From Tritrichomonas musculus (Eukaryota > Parabasalia > Tritrichomonadida > Tritrichomonadidae): 64,000 nt of DNA. The position numbers and the translations under genes are program-made. The notes beneath the pieces are model-generated. The model saw nothing but the letters and a program-made list of their open reading frames with translations. It had not been told where the DNA came from and searched no databases. Of the stretch, positions 10,001 to 17,858 are shown piece by piece. The number at the start of each line of letters is the position of its first letter. Position 1 is the stretch's first letter. The stretch lies in NCBI GenBank assembly GCA_039105265.1, contig JAPFFF010000003.1:62001-126000 (forward strand). The letters run 5' to 3'.

Positions 10001-11734
10001 AGTGTTTTTTTCTGCTTTATTTGGAAATTCATTTTCTATATTGTCATTTACATGATTCATAATTTGCTTATTTCTTATTTTGGATATTAATTCATTCCAA
10101 TTAGACTTGCTTATTGATTGACTATGCGTATGTCTAGTTGATGAATCATTTTCATAATCGTCAATTTCTTCTTCCTCTTCTTCAAACTGTTGGTCAGCCG
10201 GCTGATATGCATTATATGATGGATTATTTTTATTAATAAGTTTAGGTCTTGATGAATCTTTCTTTTGGTGGATTTTATTACATTGCTGAAATTTATTTGA
10301 ATACTGAACAAGTTTTGGCCTTTGGGGAATTACTTTTGTATCATTTTCCATAGGCGAATTATTGATTAATTTAGGCCTCTTAGGAACAGGATCATAGTAT
10401 TTATATTCATTTCTTTCCTCCTCTTCCTCAATGATAACTTGCTCCTCAAATTTATTATTAATTAACTTGGGCCTTTTTGGAATTTTATCATTGGAATAAT
10501 TATACATTTCATTGTAATCGACTTCAATATCATTGTATTCATTATATTCATTATTATCATTATCATTATAAATTTCATTTAATCTGTTAACATTTTCATT
10601 GAGGTGCTTTCTATCAAATCTATTAATCTTACTTTTATGATCATATTGAACTTTATAATAATCTGTATTATTTTTGTTTGTTTGCGTTTGCATTTCTTCC
10701 CTTTTTGGTATTTGAATTTCGCTTTCATGATTCTCATATATTTTAAGGCTCTTTTTCTTTAAATTAGAATTTGTTTGCTCAGCAACACTTTTGAATTTTA
10801 GTTGGGTATCTTTTTGACTTTTATTCGCATTTGACGTAGTTAAGTATTGCTGATTATTAGGGAACAATCTTGTATGTAGTGGAATTTCAGGTAAATAAAT
10901 TTGTTTAACGAAAGCTTGTTTTGATGCTTCAATAATGGAACCTCTTTGCAAAATTCGAGAAATTAAATGGGCTCTCCAAAGGCAAAATAATTTAGATAAT
11001 GGCGAAATTAATTTTTCGGTCTTATATTTCTTAGGAACAATATAATCGTCAAAAATATCTTCAACTAAATCTTCTTTAATCGATGAAATTACTTTTTGAT
11101 ACCCATTATAAGGTATTTGAACTTCTTCTTCTTCATCGTTACAAACCAAAATAAACGAATCTTCTTCATGATCATCATTTTGATTAGGAACTTTTGGAAA
11201 TGTTTTATTATAATTAGGTTTAACTTCATTCTTAATTTCAATTCGTTTTTCATAAACTTTTTTGAACATTCTTCGATACCATTTCATAAAATATAAACTT
11301 AGGACACTTTTCTTATATCTCTTCTCTTTCCAGAAGAAATCATATTGTTGTTCAATATCATCTAAATTTGGTTTCTGATTTAAACTTTGCTTTGTGTTCA
11401 AGCTCGGTTTTGGCTTCGAACTTGGTTTTGATTTTGACTTTGATTTTTGCACTTGCTTTCTCTTTGGTGAAATACTTTTTCTCTTTTTTGTGGTATGAAT
11501 TTTTCTTTGAAGAGTTTCTTTCTCAGTTGGAATTTCTTTAACAATTTTAGTTCGTTTTGGCTGTTTCGTTTTATATGATTTTGTTGTTGTAATATAAATT
11601 TGAATCGGATTTAAAGAAAGCGGTTTTGTATGAGTAAATGGCTGTGGAATAAGTAAAGGATCGTCTGGAGGTTCTTCAACTAATGAATTAAGGGCTCGTT
11701 TTAAATGATAGAATCTCTTGCTATTTTTTTTCAT
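7088..11734 (-). CDS. giant acidic repeat protein with proline-rich tail
   Basis: About 1548 residues from the first in-frame ATG at 11734; the open frame extends about 15 codons further upstream without an ATG. Four regions follow. First is a basic N-terminus (K/R/P/S-rich). Second are two helical segments near FMKWYRRMFKK and LFCLWRAHLIS that resemble the 'LxxxFxxW(K/R)' pattern of Sfi1/centrin-binding repeats. Third is a very long D/E/K/N-rich middle with about seven copies of an SFxLDxNE-type motif. Fourth is a proline/serine-rich stretch (PPPSSAPPSP) before a small folded-looking C-terminus with PWRFTKDYCDMIVDVINEM. No enzyme domain is visible. A cytoskeletal or basal-body scaffold role is inference. 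An ATG at 11810 (MSKLFDKVFNLLKKW) lies in another frame that runs directly into this one, so the true start may involve a frame error or an overlooked structure. Confidence 0.7.
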   Translation of the reverse strand: MKKNSKRFYHLKRALNSLVEEPPDDPLLIPQPFTHTKPLSLNPIQIYITTTKSYKTKQPKRTKIVKEIPTEKETLQRKIHTTKKRKSISPKRKQVQKSKSKSKPSSKPKPSLNTKQSLNQKPNLDDIEQQYDFFWKEKRYKKSVLSLYFMKWYRRMFKKVYEKRIEIKNEVKPNYNKTFPKVPNQNDDHEEDSFILVCNDEEEEVQIPYNGYQKVISSIKEDLVEDIFDDYIVPKKYKTEKLISPLSKLFCLWRAHLISRILQRGSIIEASKQAFVKQIYLPEIPLHTRLFPNNQQYLTTSNANKSQKDTQLKFKSVAEQTNSNLKKKSLKIYENHESEIQIPKREEMQTQTNKNNTDYYKVQYDHKSKINRFDRKHLNENVNRLNEIYNDNDNNEYNEYNDIEVDYNEMYNYSNDKIPKRPKLINNKFEEQVIIEEEEERNEYKYYDPVPKRPKLINNSPMENDTKVIPQRPKLVQYSNKFQQCNKIHQKKDSSRPKLINKNNPSYNAYQPADQQFEEEEEEIDDYENDSSTRHTHSQSISKSNWNELISKIRNKQIMNHVNDNIENEFPNKAEKNTNKQPTIHKKPIDYASNSSLPSNNKHNNVIQNDNSLNSKPDDFESPDIFISDSLHEEEINDRIQKQDIKSNKGHSLKLNGKNSMSDIKQPQKDIKNNDNQSLTKTEINIIDDYIDIDVNLNINDEVQPKSKEDKENDSKVKQEEEEFADIIIDVNENKVENEQKSDSKPKENIEDEYSFTLDANENDNEIKENIGQKAESEPKGNDYSNGSFSLDFNEDQEEKIEKDEIINIEEPNNVNIGTNEDEKEQKEHQHKEEEEEENEGSFVLGMNESTEKVEPKQSNEEDKNDSEEPIDIDMDDSQNENEDKKEESNESNNSFVLDFNENEEEEKKVENPKEEEKEDKNDAEEPFDIDIDMDDSQNENEDKKEENNESNNSFALDFNENEEEEKKEEKPKEDKSDIDEPIDIDVDIDIDENENNKEKEKEDKSDVEEPVDIDEIENDKEKEDKKEENNESDNSFVLDFNEDEEEKKEKVDQKEDEEKEEESKSSFDIEIDANESDDENSKKQEDSQPKEEEILSDGSFIDETIESKDNEPESKEEKEKDNDELNDIQIDMSDDNDDSNNKQDNNNEKSKDDSNDVEFELEISDFQKDDEEEDKKEKEVKKEASDDNNSDFADIPIDNDKEEDQENEIIIKDDVKSDSSLVEISIDEIVSDEETETKPPPSKPEPKEEPASNEFSDEFASDSEPEASNENIKSENVQDIKKEEDVKKEEYIDEDIKKEEPQKVEEVKKDDDKKEEALPPVSKPPSLLSNFKNKSGSGSSPLPPPSSAPPSPSSSLSQSAKPPPPSSLLGGGLLKKENTSTPLSKTSLSQSMPQLPSSISSRLLGNVSLTGQKKSELREYVEKFFTAEVYNDIKTKKAQFPLYPTVELPSNIKAPWRFTKDYCDMIVDVINEMIDNTDLTDLDYTAFTDKFEKAMNVRDEKPDPKKKNTFPSEIIDFEKEENENQQVEMVLKVSDQLLKKTLKDCLS
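8600..9152 (-). repeat. internal direct repeats in the acidic protein gene
   Basis: Near-identical blocks encode SFxLDFNENEEEE, then a K/E spacer, then a DIDxDMDDSQNENEDKK-type stretch. The two best copies start near 8826 and 9006 (about 177-180 bp apart), and a more diverged copy starts near 8608. Repeat-length variation between strains is likely. Confidence 0.7.
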
Positions 11735-11868
11735 TAAATTTTCAAACGTCCATAACTTATTAGAAATAAAATCATCCACTTTTTCAATAAGTTGAAAACT
11801 TTATCAAAAAGTTTACTCATATTACGATTAAAACGTGAAATGAAAAAAAAAGTGACACTTAAAAAGAG

Positions 11869-14379
11869 ATGACAAACCCAAATAATGTCACTGATATTGT
11901 AACTCCAATTCCAGCAAAAAATATCACAGCACTTACATTTTTCAAACCTACTGGATTCGTTATTTCCGATAATGTTTGGTTTGGTGCATCAGATGGTTCA
12001 ATTTATGTTGCTCAAGTTTCGAAATTTAATAATCAATTTGCTTTTAGTTGCCGTATGCAAACCGCTCGAATTAATTACGGAGTTCATAAAATGATTCCGA
12101 TCTCTTCACCAGTATGCACTTTGGTTCATTGGCTTGGAGGAAATAAACAACCAGGACCAGTACAAATTATTTACCCAGGTGGAGTTAGAGTTAATGTTGT
12201 TGATGAAGCAACCAATGTTCTTTATACAAAAAATCGTGTCTTAATTTTCAATGGATCTAAACTTCAAATATTCCATTTCCAAGCGAACACCATCCTTTTC
12301 ATGGATGAAAACGAATTGCAAGATGTTCCAACAGCTATGGATGTTTGTGGCGATTATCTTATTTATTATGGAAATGGTACTTATTATCAAATGAATTTGG
12401 CAGATTCATCAGCATCAAAGATTTTCTCAAGTGTTGTAAGAAATCCTTTTGTTTATACTGTCGGACCAAGCAAAGTTTATCTTGGTGATAACGACTTTAT
12501 TCGTGTAACAGAACTTGATGGCAAAGAACCAGGAAAACTTCAATACGATCGAAATAACAGAGTACCAAATTTCATGCTTCCAACCCAAAATTGCGTTTAC
12601 CAATTTTTCCCCAAGGTTTTCACTCGATCAACATACCAACAACTTGCCTCGAATGAAAGTCAATTGTTCAATATCGATGATGTTACATCTGCAACAATGG
12701 TCAATGATTGCTTACTTGTTGCAACTCCCCAAGCAATTAAGTTTATCGGAACAATGGACGATCCAGCAACATTGGCTAGCAAAGTTACTAGCGGAAAATC
12801 ATCTGAAGTTGACGATTTACTTGCAAGCCTTCCAAAAGAACAGGCTTCTAGCGCTGCTATGGGAATTTTCAACACCCTTTGGAGAAACAATAAGCAGAAA
12901 GAAGCTGTTGAACTCCTTTCTAGAAATCTCATTATTTCAGATATCAATAAAATTGTTGGACTTGTTCCAATCTTGATTCCAACAGGAGAAGTACCATCAT
13001 TTGGAGATTTAAAGCCCATTGCAAGTGATGACCAATCACTTCTCGAACCAATGCTTGCTTTTCTTTCCCTTGAACACGATGGCCTCAGAACAATTGTAAA
13101 ATGCGCAACAGAGTATTATAACGCTAATACAGCTCTTGCACAATGTTATGCTGCCTTCTCAAAAACACGTGAACTTGATGAATTGATTAAAGAAAAGAAA
13201 TTAGATCTAAAAGTATTTCAACAATTCCTAACAACACGAGCAAAACAACTCAATCTTAATTCAGCTGTTGCTGTTCTCAAAACAAATGTTGGACAAGTGG
13301 AAGAAGCATTACAAATTTGGCATCAATTAGACTCTGCATTAAGTAGCACTAACCAAGTTAATCCACTTATTATTAAAGAAGCTTCATATACTGTTCAACA
13401 ATTAAAGAATTCATCTAACTTGGCAAAAGAACTTGATTGGATCTATGAACGTGATCCTAATAAACCAGAACTTGCTCTAAACGCTATATTATCTATTAAT
13501 CATGATTCACAAGTTGTTGATGACTGGATCAAATCCAAAGGTCTTGACGCCTTAAAACTTCGTTATTCAGTTTTTATTGTTACTAATACTTCGACAACTC
13601 GTGGCGTTGCATTAGCAAATGAAACATTTATTTCACTTCTTGATATACTGAAAGAAATTGATTCATCAAGCTTTGATGTTAATAAACTTCAATTTACACA
13701 AGAATACATCAAAAACTCGAAAGATCCACAAATTAAATCAAAAGCTAAAGAAGAGATCATTCAATACGAACTCCAAATATTGAAACAGCACGCACCTGCT
13801 ATTGCTCAAGAAGATGTTAAAAATCATCTTCCTGAAGATTGCGATAAACGCATCATTTTCGCTCTTTATCGTGTTAAAGAAGAATATGAAAAAGGAATTA
13901 ACCTTCTTACAGCTGATGACCAATTTCCAAAAGAAGAAATTGAAGAATTTTGCAGACTAGCTCCAAACCCACCAGCAGCATTTTCAGTTTGGTTGAAGAC
14001 AGTATCGCCAACTGATTTAATTACAAAACATGCAGCATTTGTCAAAGAGAATATTGCTTATATGAATCTTGCCGAGCTTATATCTTTACTTCCTAAAGAT
14101 GTTAGAGTTAAAGAAGTTCGTGATTTAGTTAAATCTTGCTATAATTTATTACAAACCAGATTATATAACTTAGATAACCAAATTGCTATTTCTAAATCAA
14201 TTCAAGTTGATCTTAACTATCAGAAAGTTCGTGCCCTTTCAGGATACACAGTTCTTGATGTTGATGCCAAATGTGCAGCTTGTGGACAACCAATTGCTGA
14301 TGGCCAAGCATTTGCTGTTCCTCCTGGCTGTGGAAACAAATTAATGTATCATACTAACTGCAAACCAACCCTTATTTAA
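11869..14379 (+). CDS. Vps39/TRAP1-like HOPS or CORVET subunit
   Basis: 836 residues, ATG at 11869. The N-terminal 300 or so residues have a beta-propeller (CNH-like) character; the middle is helical solenoid (about 320-760). The C-terminus matches the Vps39/TGFBRAP1 end. It has a MNLAELISLLPKD helix, a long basic helix with YQKVRALSGYTVLD, and a zinc site made of C802-x2-C805 and H828/C831 (CAACGQPI ... YHTNC). In opisthokont Vps39 the same place reads 'C.vC.k.Ig..aF...PnG..vHy.C'. Vps39 brings Rab7-type membranes to the HOPS complex for fusion with lysosomes or vacuoles; Vps3/TRAP1 does the same in CORVET for early endosomes, and the sequence does not separate them. The gene starts 134 bp from the oppositely directed acidic-protein gene, so the two share a short divergent promoter. 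Confidence 0.75.
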   Translation: MTNPNNVTDIVTPIPAKNITALTFFKPTGFVISDNVWFGASDGSIYVAQVSKFNNQFAFSCRMQTARINYGVHKMIPISSPVCTLVHWLGGNKQPGPVQIIYPGGVRVNVVDEATNVLYTKNRVLIFNGSKLQIFHFQANTILFMDENELQDVPTAMDVCGDYLIYYGNGTYYQMNLADSSASKIFSSVVRNPFVYTVGPSKVYLGDNDFIRVTELDGKEPGKLQYDRNNRVPNFMLPTQNCVYQFFPKVFTRSTYQQLASNESQLFNIDDVTSATMVNDCLLVATPQAIKFIGTMDDPATLASKVTSGKSSEVDDLLASLPKEQASSAAMGIFNTLWRNNKQKEAVELLSRNLIISDINKIVGLVPILIPTGEVPSFGDLKPIASDDQSLLEPMLAFLSLEHDGLRTIVKCATEYYNANTALAQCYAAFSKTRELDELIKEKKLDLKVFQQFLTTRAKQLNLNSAVAVLKTNVGQVEEALQIWHQLDSALSSTNQVNPLIIKEASYTVQQLKNSSNLAKELDWIYERDPNKPELALNAILSINHDSQVVDDWIKSKGLDALKLRYSVFIVTNTSTTRGVALANETFISLLDILKEIDSSSFDVNKLQFTQEYIKNSKDPQIKSKAKEEIIQYELQILKQHAPAIAQEDVKNHLPEDCDKRIIFALYRVKEEYEKGINLLTADDQFPKEEIEEFCRLAPNPPAAFSVWLKTVSPTDLITKHAAFVKENIAYMNLAELISLLPKDVRVKEVRDLVKSCYNLLQTRLYNLDNQIAISKSIQVDLNYQKVRALSGYTVLDVDAKCAACGQPIADGQAFAVPPGCGNKLMYHTNCKPTLI

Positions 14380-14778
14380 TTAATAAAACGAAATAAAAAT
14401 TAATACTCATTTTCAGTATTATAAATCTATTTTTTCTTTCATTGCAAGTTCTAGCCATGACTTATTTATTAATTTGATTTATAAATCAAATCATATTTTC
14501 GATGAGATTTTATAGAGCATTCATTACTTTTTAATTTTATATTTCTGAAATGCTACCCTTTTGATAATATTCTATTCTCTTTATTTGTATTAAATTCAAC
14601 AACAATCAAAAAAATAAAAAACTAACTATATTTCCCATATAGTTCTGATCCAATAATCTAAATTTAAAATGAATTTTCTAATCAATAATAATAGTATAAA
14701 ATGAGTTTAAGAAATGAATTAATTTACATAAAATTTATCGTCATGAAACAATTGTTAAATTTGACAGCATTAATATGA
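14380..14778. other. intergenic, convergent gene ends
   Basis: AT-rich spacer between the Vps39-like gene and the small membrane protein gene. No feature is supported. Confidence 0.6.
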
Positions 14779-15213
14779 TTAAATCTTCTGCAATTTGAAA
14801 TACCATATGGCTGATATAAGAGCTAAAATAAATTCCAAAATTTCAATTACCATGCAAAATGAATTGAAAATAAGTTCAATTCTAAGTATATATGCTTGGT
14901 ATCTAACAAAGTAGAGGTTACAGCAAACGCATGCAAAAAGAGTTGAAATAATGAAGAAAATAATTTGAACAGGATCACATCTAGAAAGGGCATGTTTACC
15001 AATACTATATCTGAGGAGAGATATTAATCCCCATAATACATAGTATGTAATTTCTAATCCAAGATAAGGGCCTGCGTATGGTAAATTGATACCTTTATAA
15101 ATCCAAACTAAGATATTAATCCAAAAAAGCCAGATAAACCAGTTTCGACTAACGTTCATTAAAACGCTGAGCCAAATTGCTGGAAGGACTGGCTTTAATT
15201 CAGTCGAATTCAT
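14779..15213 (-). CDS. four-helix membrane protein, TMEM17/TMEM216-like
   Basis: 144 residues, ATG at 15213. Four hydrophobic segments are visible at about 22-40, 52-67, 82-100 and 113-138. The second is followed by LLRYSIGKHAL, which recalls the 'ir.y.G..GNl.e' loop of the Transmemb_17 family (TMEM17, TMEM216, TMEM80). Length and four-helix layout also fit that family. TMEM17 and TMEM216 belong to the Tectonic/MKS module at the ciliary transition zone, and trichomonads bear several flagella, so the role would be plausible. The match is weak at the residue level; another small polytopic protein family is possible. Upstream it diverges from the shugoshin-like gene across 271 bp. Confidence 0.4.
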   Translation of the reverse strand: MNSTELKPVLPAIWLSVLMNVSRNWFIWLFWINILVWIYKGINLPYAGPYLGLEITYYVLWGLISLLRYSIGKHALSRCDPVQIIFFIISTLFACVCCNLYFVRYQAYILRIELIFNSFCMVIEILEFILALISAIWYFKLQKI

Positions 15214-15459
15214 TTATGCGACCGTTTTTTTTATGCAAAATTTTAACGAATGTTTTGAATAGTATTTTTACAAAATCATGATATCTTCAAATAAGCGCAC
15301 ATATAGTGTATGATACATATTATAAATTGGCTTTAAGATTGATGCGTATTAAATTGAAAACTCATAACAAAAAAAAAAAAAAAGAAAAATTATTATTCTC
15401 TTTTCATATTGCCTTTTTTACAGACGTTTCTTAATATCTTCATGTAAGTTTAAATTTTT

Positions 15460-15467
15460 TCATTTTT
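15460..15467 (+). promoter_or_regulatory. initiator-like TCATTTTT before shugoshin-like gene
   Basis: TCATTTTT places a putative +1 A at 15462, 23 bases before the ATG at 15485. This fits the short leaders and the TCA(Y)TTT initiator known from trichomonads. T-rich sequence makes chance matches common. Confidence 0.3.
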
Positions 15468-15484
15468 TTTTTATACTGAAATTG

Positions 15485-16456
15485 ATGAACTCATCAGGTA
15501 AGCTTTACTCTTGCTCAAGCCGAAATCAAGATGAAAATCTTCAATCAAATGTTGAAAAAAATCAAGCAATTATTCAAAAGCAGAATGAGCAATTAACCAA
15601 GTTAAGAGAATATTTTGTCAATCTTCGAAATCGCTATCATGATGAAAGACGAGACTTCGCAATGAAGTCAATTTCTCTTCAAAGAGCAATTGATCATACA
15701 AAGAAAAAAGGTGACCAACTTGAACTTCGCATAAATGAGATACGCTCCTCTATCGAAAATGCAGAAAATGAAAAAAGCGCCAATGATTTAATTCAAAAAA
15801 TTTGGTGTATTCTTAAAACATTCAGAAAAGAAGTTTTTGCAGAAGCTGGAGAGGATCTACCTAGTGATAATGACTACCCAATTGATAACGATGATGATCT
15901 CTCTAATAATGAAATATTAAATGCCAATTATGGCAATCAACTGGATCCTTCAATATCAAAAAGAAGTGCAAAATATAACTCTTCAGCCAAAAATGCTATG
16001 CCAAAATCCAAATCAAAAAGATCAAATAAGAACAAAAATACAAATATTCCAATAGATTCTGATTCTAGTTTATTCGATCATGATCAGCCACTTCCTTCAG
16101 AATTAGATATGGGACCAAGCGACAATGACAAATGCATTTTATCATCCAGAATGAATGATAGCATTGAGATGACACCAATTAGTTCTTCAACCACAAACAA
16201 TACTGATGAAATAATGAATACACCCATTATTCAATCCACGAATAACTATTATGATAGCATTGCATCTCGACGGACAAGGCGTAGATGTACAACAAATGTT
16301 TATTACAAAGAGCCTTCATTAAAAAATGCTTTAACTCCTGGCGATCCTTTCACATTTTCAATAGAAGATGGAATTGTTACACCAACAATACCAAACAATT
16401 ATTCACGTGACACTCCAAGTATAAATACAAAGAGAAGAGGACGTAAAAATCATTAA
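15485..16456 (+). CDS. shugoshin-like centromere protection protein
   Basis: 323 residues from the ATG at 15485. The N-terminal 20-115 region is a basic coiled coil (NQAIIQKQNEQLTKLREYF and following), as in shugoshins, where it dimerises and binds PP2A-B56. The middle is disordered, rich in S, N and D. Near the end, residues 262-288 contain a basic patch (RRTRRR) followed by YYKEPSLKNALTPGDPF. This closely resembles the C-terminal SGO motif ('RrS.R...nYkEPsL..KlRrgD'), which binds histone H2A phosphorylated by Bub1. In other eukaryotes shugoshin protects centromeric cohesin and recruits the chromosomal passenger complex. Both hallmark parts are present in the right order, so the call is fairly strong despite the low overall similarity. 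TP and SP sites suggest regulation by proline-directed kinases (inference). Confidence 0.65.
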   Translation: MNSSGKLYSCSSRNQDENLQSNVEKNQAIIQKQNEQLTKLREYFVNLRNRYHDERRDFAMKSISLQRAIDHTKKKGDQLELRINEIRSSIENAENEKSANDLIQKIWCILKTFRKEVFAEAGEDLPSDNDYPIDNDDDLSNNEILNANYGNQLDPSISKRSAKYNSSAKNAMPKSKSKRSNKNKNTNIPIDSDSSLFDHDQPLPSELDMGPSDNDKCILSSRMNDSIEMTPISSSTTNNTDEIMNTPIIQSTNNYYDSIASRRTRRRCTTNVYYKEPSLKNALTPGDPFTFSIEDGIVTPTIPNNYSRDTPSINTKRRGRKNH

Positions 16457-16568
16457 ACATATTTAATAAGATCAAATATTTTTTATTTAATAAAAATTAT
16501 CTCAGAGAAAAAAATTGATCTCAACTGGAAAATTTATTTAAAATGAATAAAGATGACAATCTTATATT

Positions 16569-17516
16569 TTAAGATGGTGGCGCCTGCCCTTGGTTTGGAT
16601 CTCCTGTTTGATATGGAACTGTTGCACCTGGATAAGGTTGATATATGACTTGACCTTGTCCACCTTGATAAGGTATTTGAATTGGCTGTCCGGGATAGTA
16701 GCTAACACCTGGAACATATCCTGGATAAGGAGCTACATTCTGAGGATTATTATAATTTGGTGGTAAAGGCATTCCAGGCTGCCATCCTGGTGGTACATTA
16801 TCATATTGTGGATTAATAGGAGCCTGTAGATCATTTCCTGAATCTGTTGGTGGTAAGCCAGGATTTTGAGCCATTTGCTCGTTTACATTGTGAGCTTTTT
16901 GGGTAACCTTTTGATGATAATCAACGTTCATTAGCTGCTGAATTTGAGCTTGTGATTGATTTACTTCGTGCTGCTGTGAAATTTGATTCATCAAATCTTG
17001 CTTTTTATCAAACATATCTGTTCTGGTCTCGTGAATATTTGTCTGATCGGAACATTCAAAATCACGGAATGCATCCTGATCCCGATCAAGAACTTGCATT
17101 TTTATTCGGATATAGCCACGACATTTAAGTGGCTTGTTATCTTTATCATAGATTCTGAGTTTATACCATTGCTCAATCCACTTATGGTCGCTATATGGAG
17201 TCAAAGGAATTTCGCAGCCACCTAATAAGTCGGCTGCAGACATTGAATCATGGTCATATACATCAAATTTGACTTTACTTTGATAACAATCTTCTACTGC
17301 GTTATATTTGTAAATGCATGTTTCATTCCACTTAGGGTTGAGGGTTCTGCGGATGTATTTTGTTTTATATATTTTTTTGAACTTTTCATTTCCAATAGAA
17401 ACTTTGCAAAATGGATCTGACCAGCCACCAACATCAGCTGGAAGAAGCGTTCTGGCTTCTAAAATTTGAATATACATTCGAAGTTTTTCTGGTTTATTCT
17501 TCTTGCGACAACACAT
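16569..17516 (-). CDS. C2-domain protein with Pro/Gly/Tyr-rich tail
   Basis: 315 residues, ATG at 17516. A single C2 domain occupies about 13-145. It has MYIQILEARTLLPADVGGWSDPFCKVSIG at the first strand and loop, NPKWNET in the middle and VYDHDSMSAADLLGG at the third loop. The acidic residues in loops 1 and 3 are the ones that normally bind calcium, so Ca2+-dependent membrane binding is likely. The tail from about 190 is rich in Q, N, P, G and Y (PPGWQPGMPLPPNY), similar to annexin- or PLSCR-like tails, and probably disordered. Trichomonads carry many such small C2 proteins; cargo and partners are unknown. The gene converges on the shugoshin-like gene with 112 bp between them. Confidence 0.8.
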   Translation of the reverse strand: MCCRKKNKPEKLRMYIQILEARTLLPADVGGWSDPFCKVSIGNEKFKKIYKTKYIRRTLNPKWNETCIYKYNAVEDCYQSKVKFDVYDHDSMSAADLLGGCEIPLTPYSDHKWIEQWYKLRIYDKDNKPLKCRGYIRIKMQVLDRDQDAFRDFECSDQTNIHETRTDMFDKKQDLMNQISQQHEVNQSQAQIQQLMNVDYHQKVTQKAHNVNEQMAQNPGLPPTDSGNDLQAPINPQYDNVPPGWQPGMPLPPNYNNPQNVAPYPGYVPGVSYYPGQPIQIPYQGGQGQVIYQPYPGATVPYQTGDPNQGQAPPS

Positions 17517-17858
17517 TTAAAATTTTTAATATATTGAAATAGCATTTTCAAATTACGAAACTTCGATCGGAATAACGTTAATTTTTTATTGAAAAAAAAT
17601 TCAATTGAACCGAGAGGTGTAAACTTAAAATCAAAAGTCAGGCCCCCATTTTTTGTCTCAATTTTTTTAGCATAAATATTTTCTCACAATTTCTATATTT
17701 TTTATTTTCTTCTCACAAAAAAAAAGGATTTCTTCTATGAAAAATTTTTAAAATCATATTTTCATGAATGGAATCAAGTTTTTATTCGGAAAAATCACAT
17801 AATTCCCAATCGGAAATCGGTTTCAATCTAGTAAATCCGATTCTATATCAAAATATTT
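17517..17858. other. intergenic before the tandem array
   Basis: AT-rich stretch between the C2 gene and the array. The last 60 bases (around 17800-17858, with repeated TCCGATT/AATCGG words) faintly resemble the array unit and may be a decayed first copy. No gene is seen. Confidence 0.5.
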
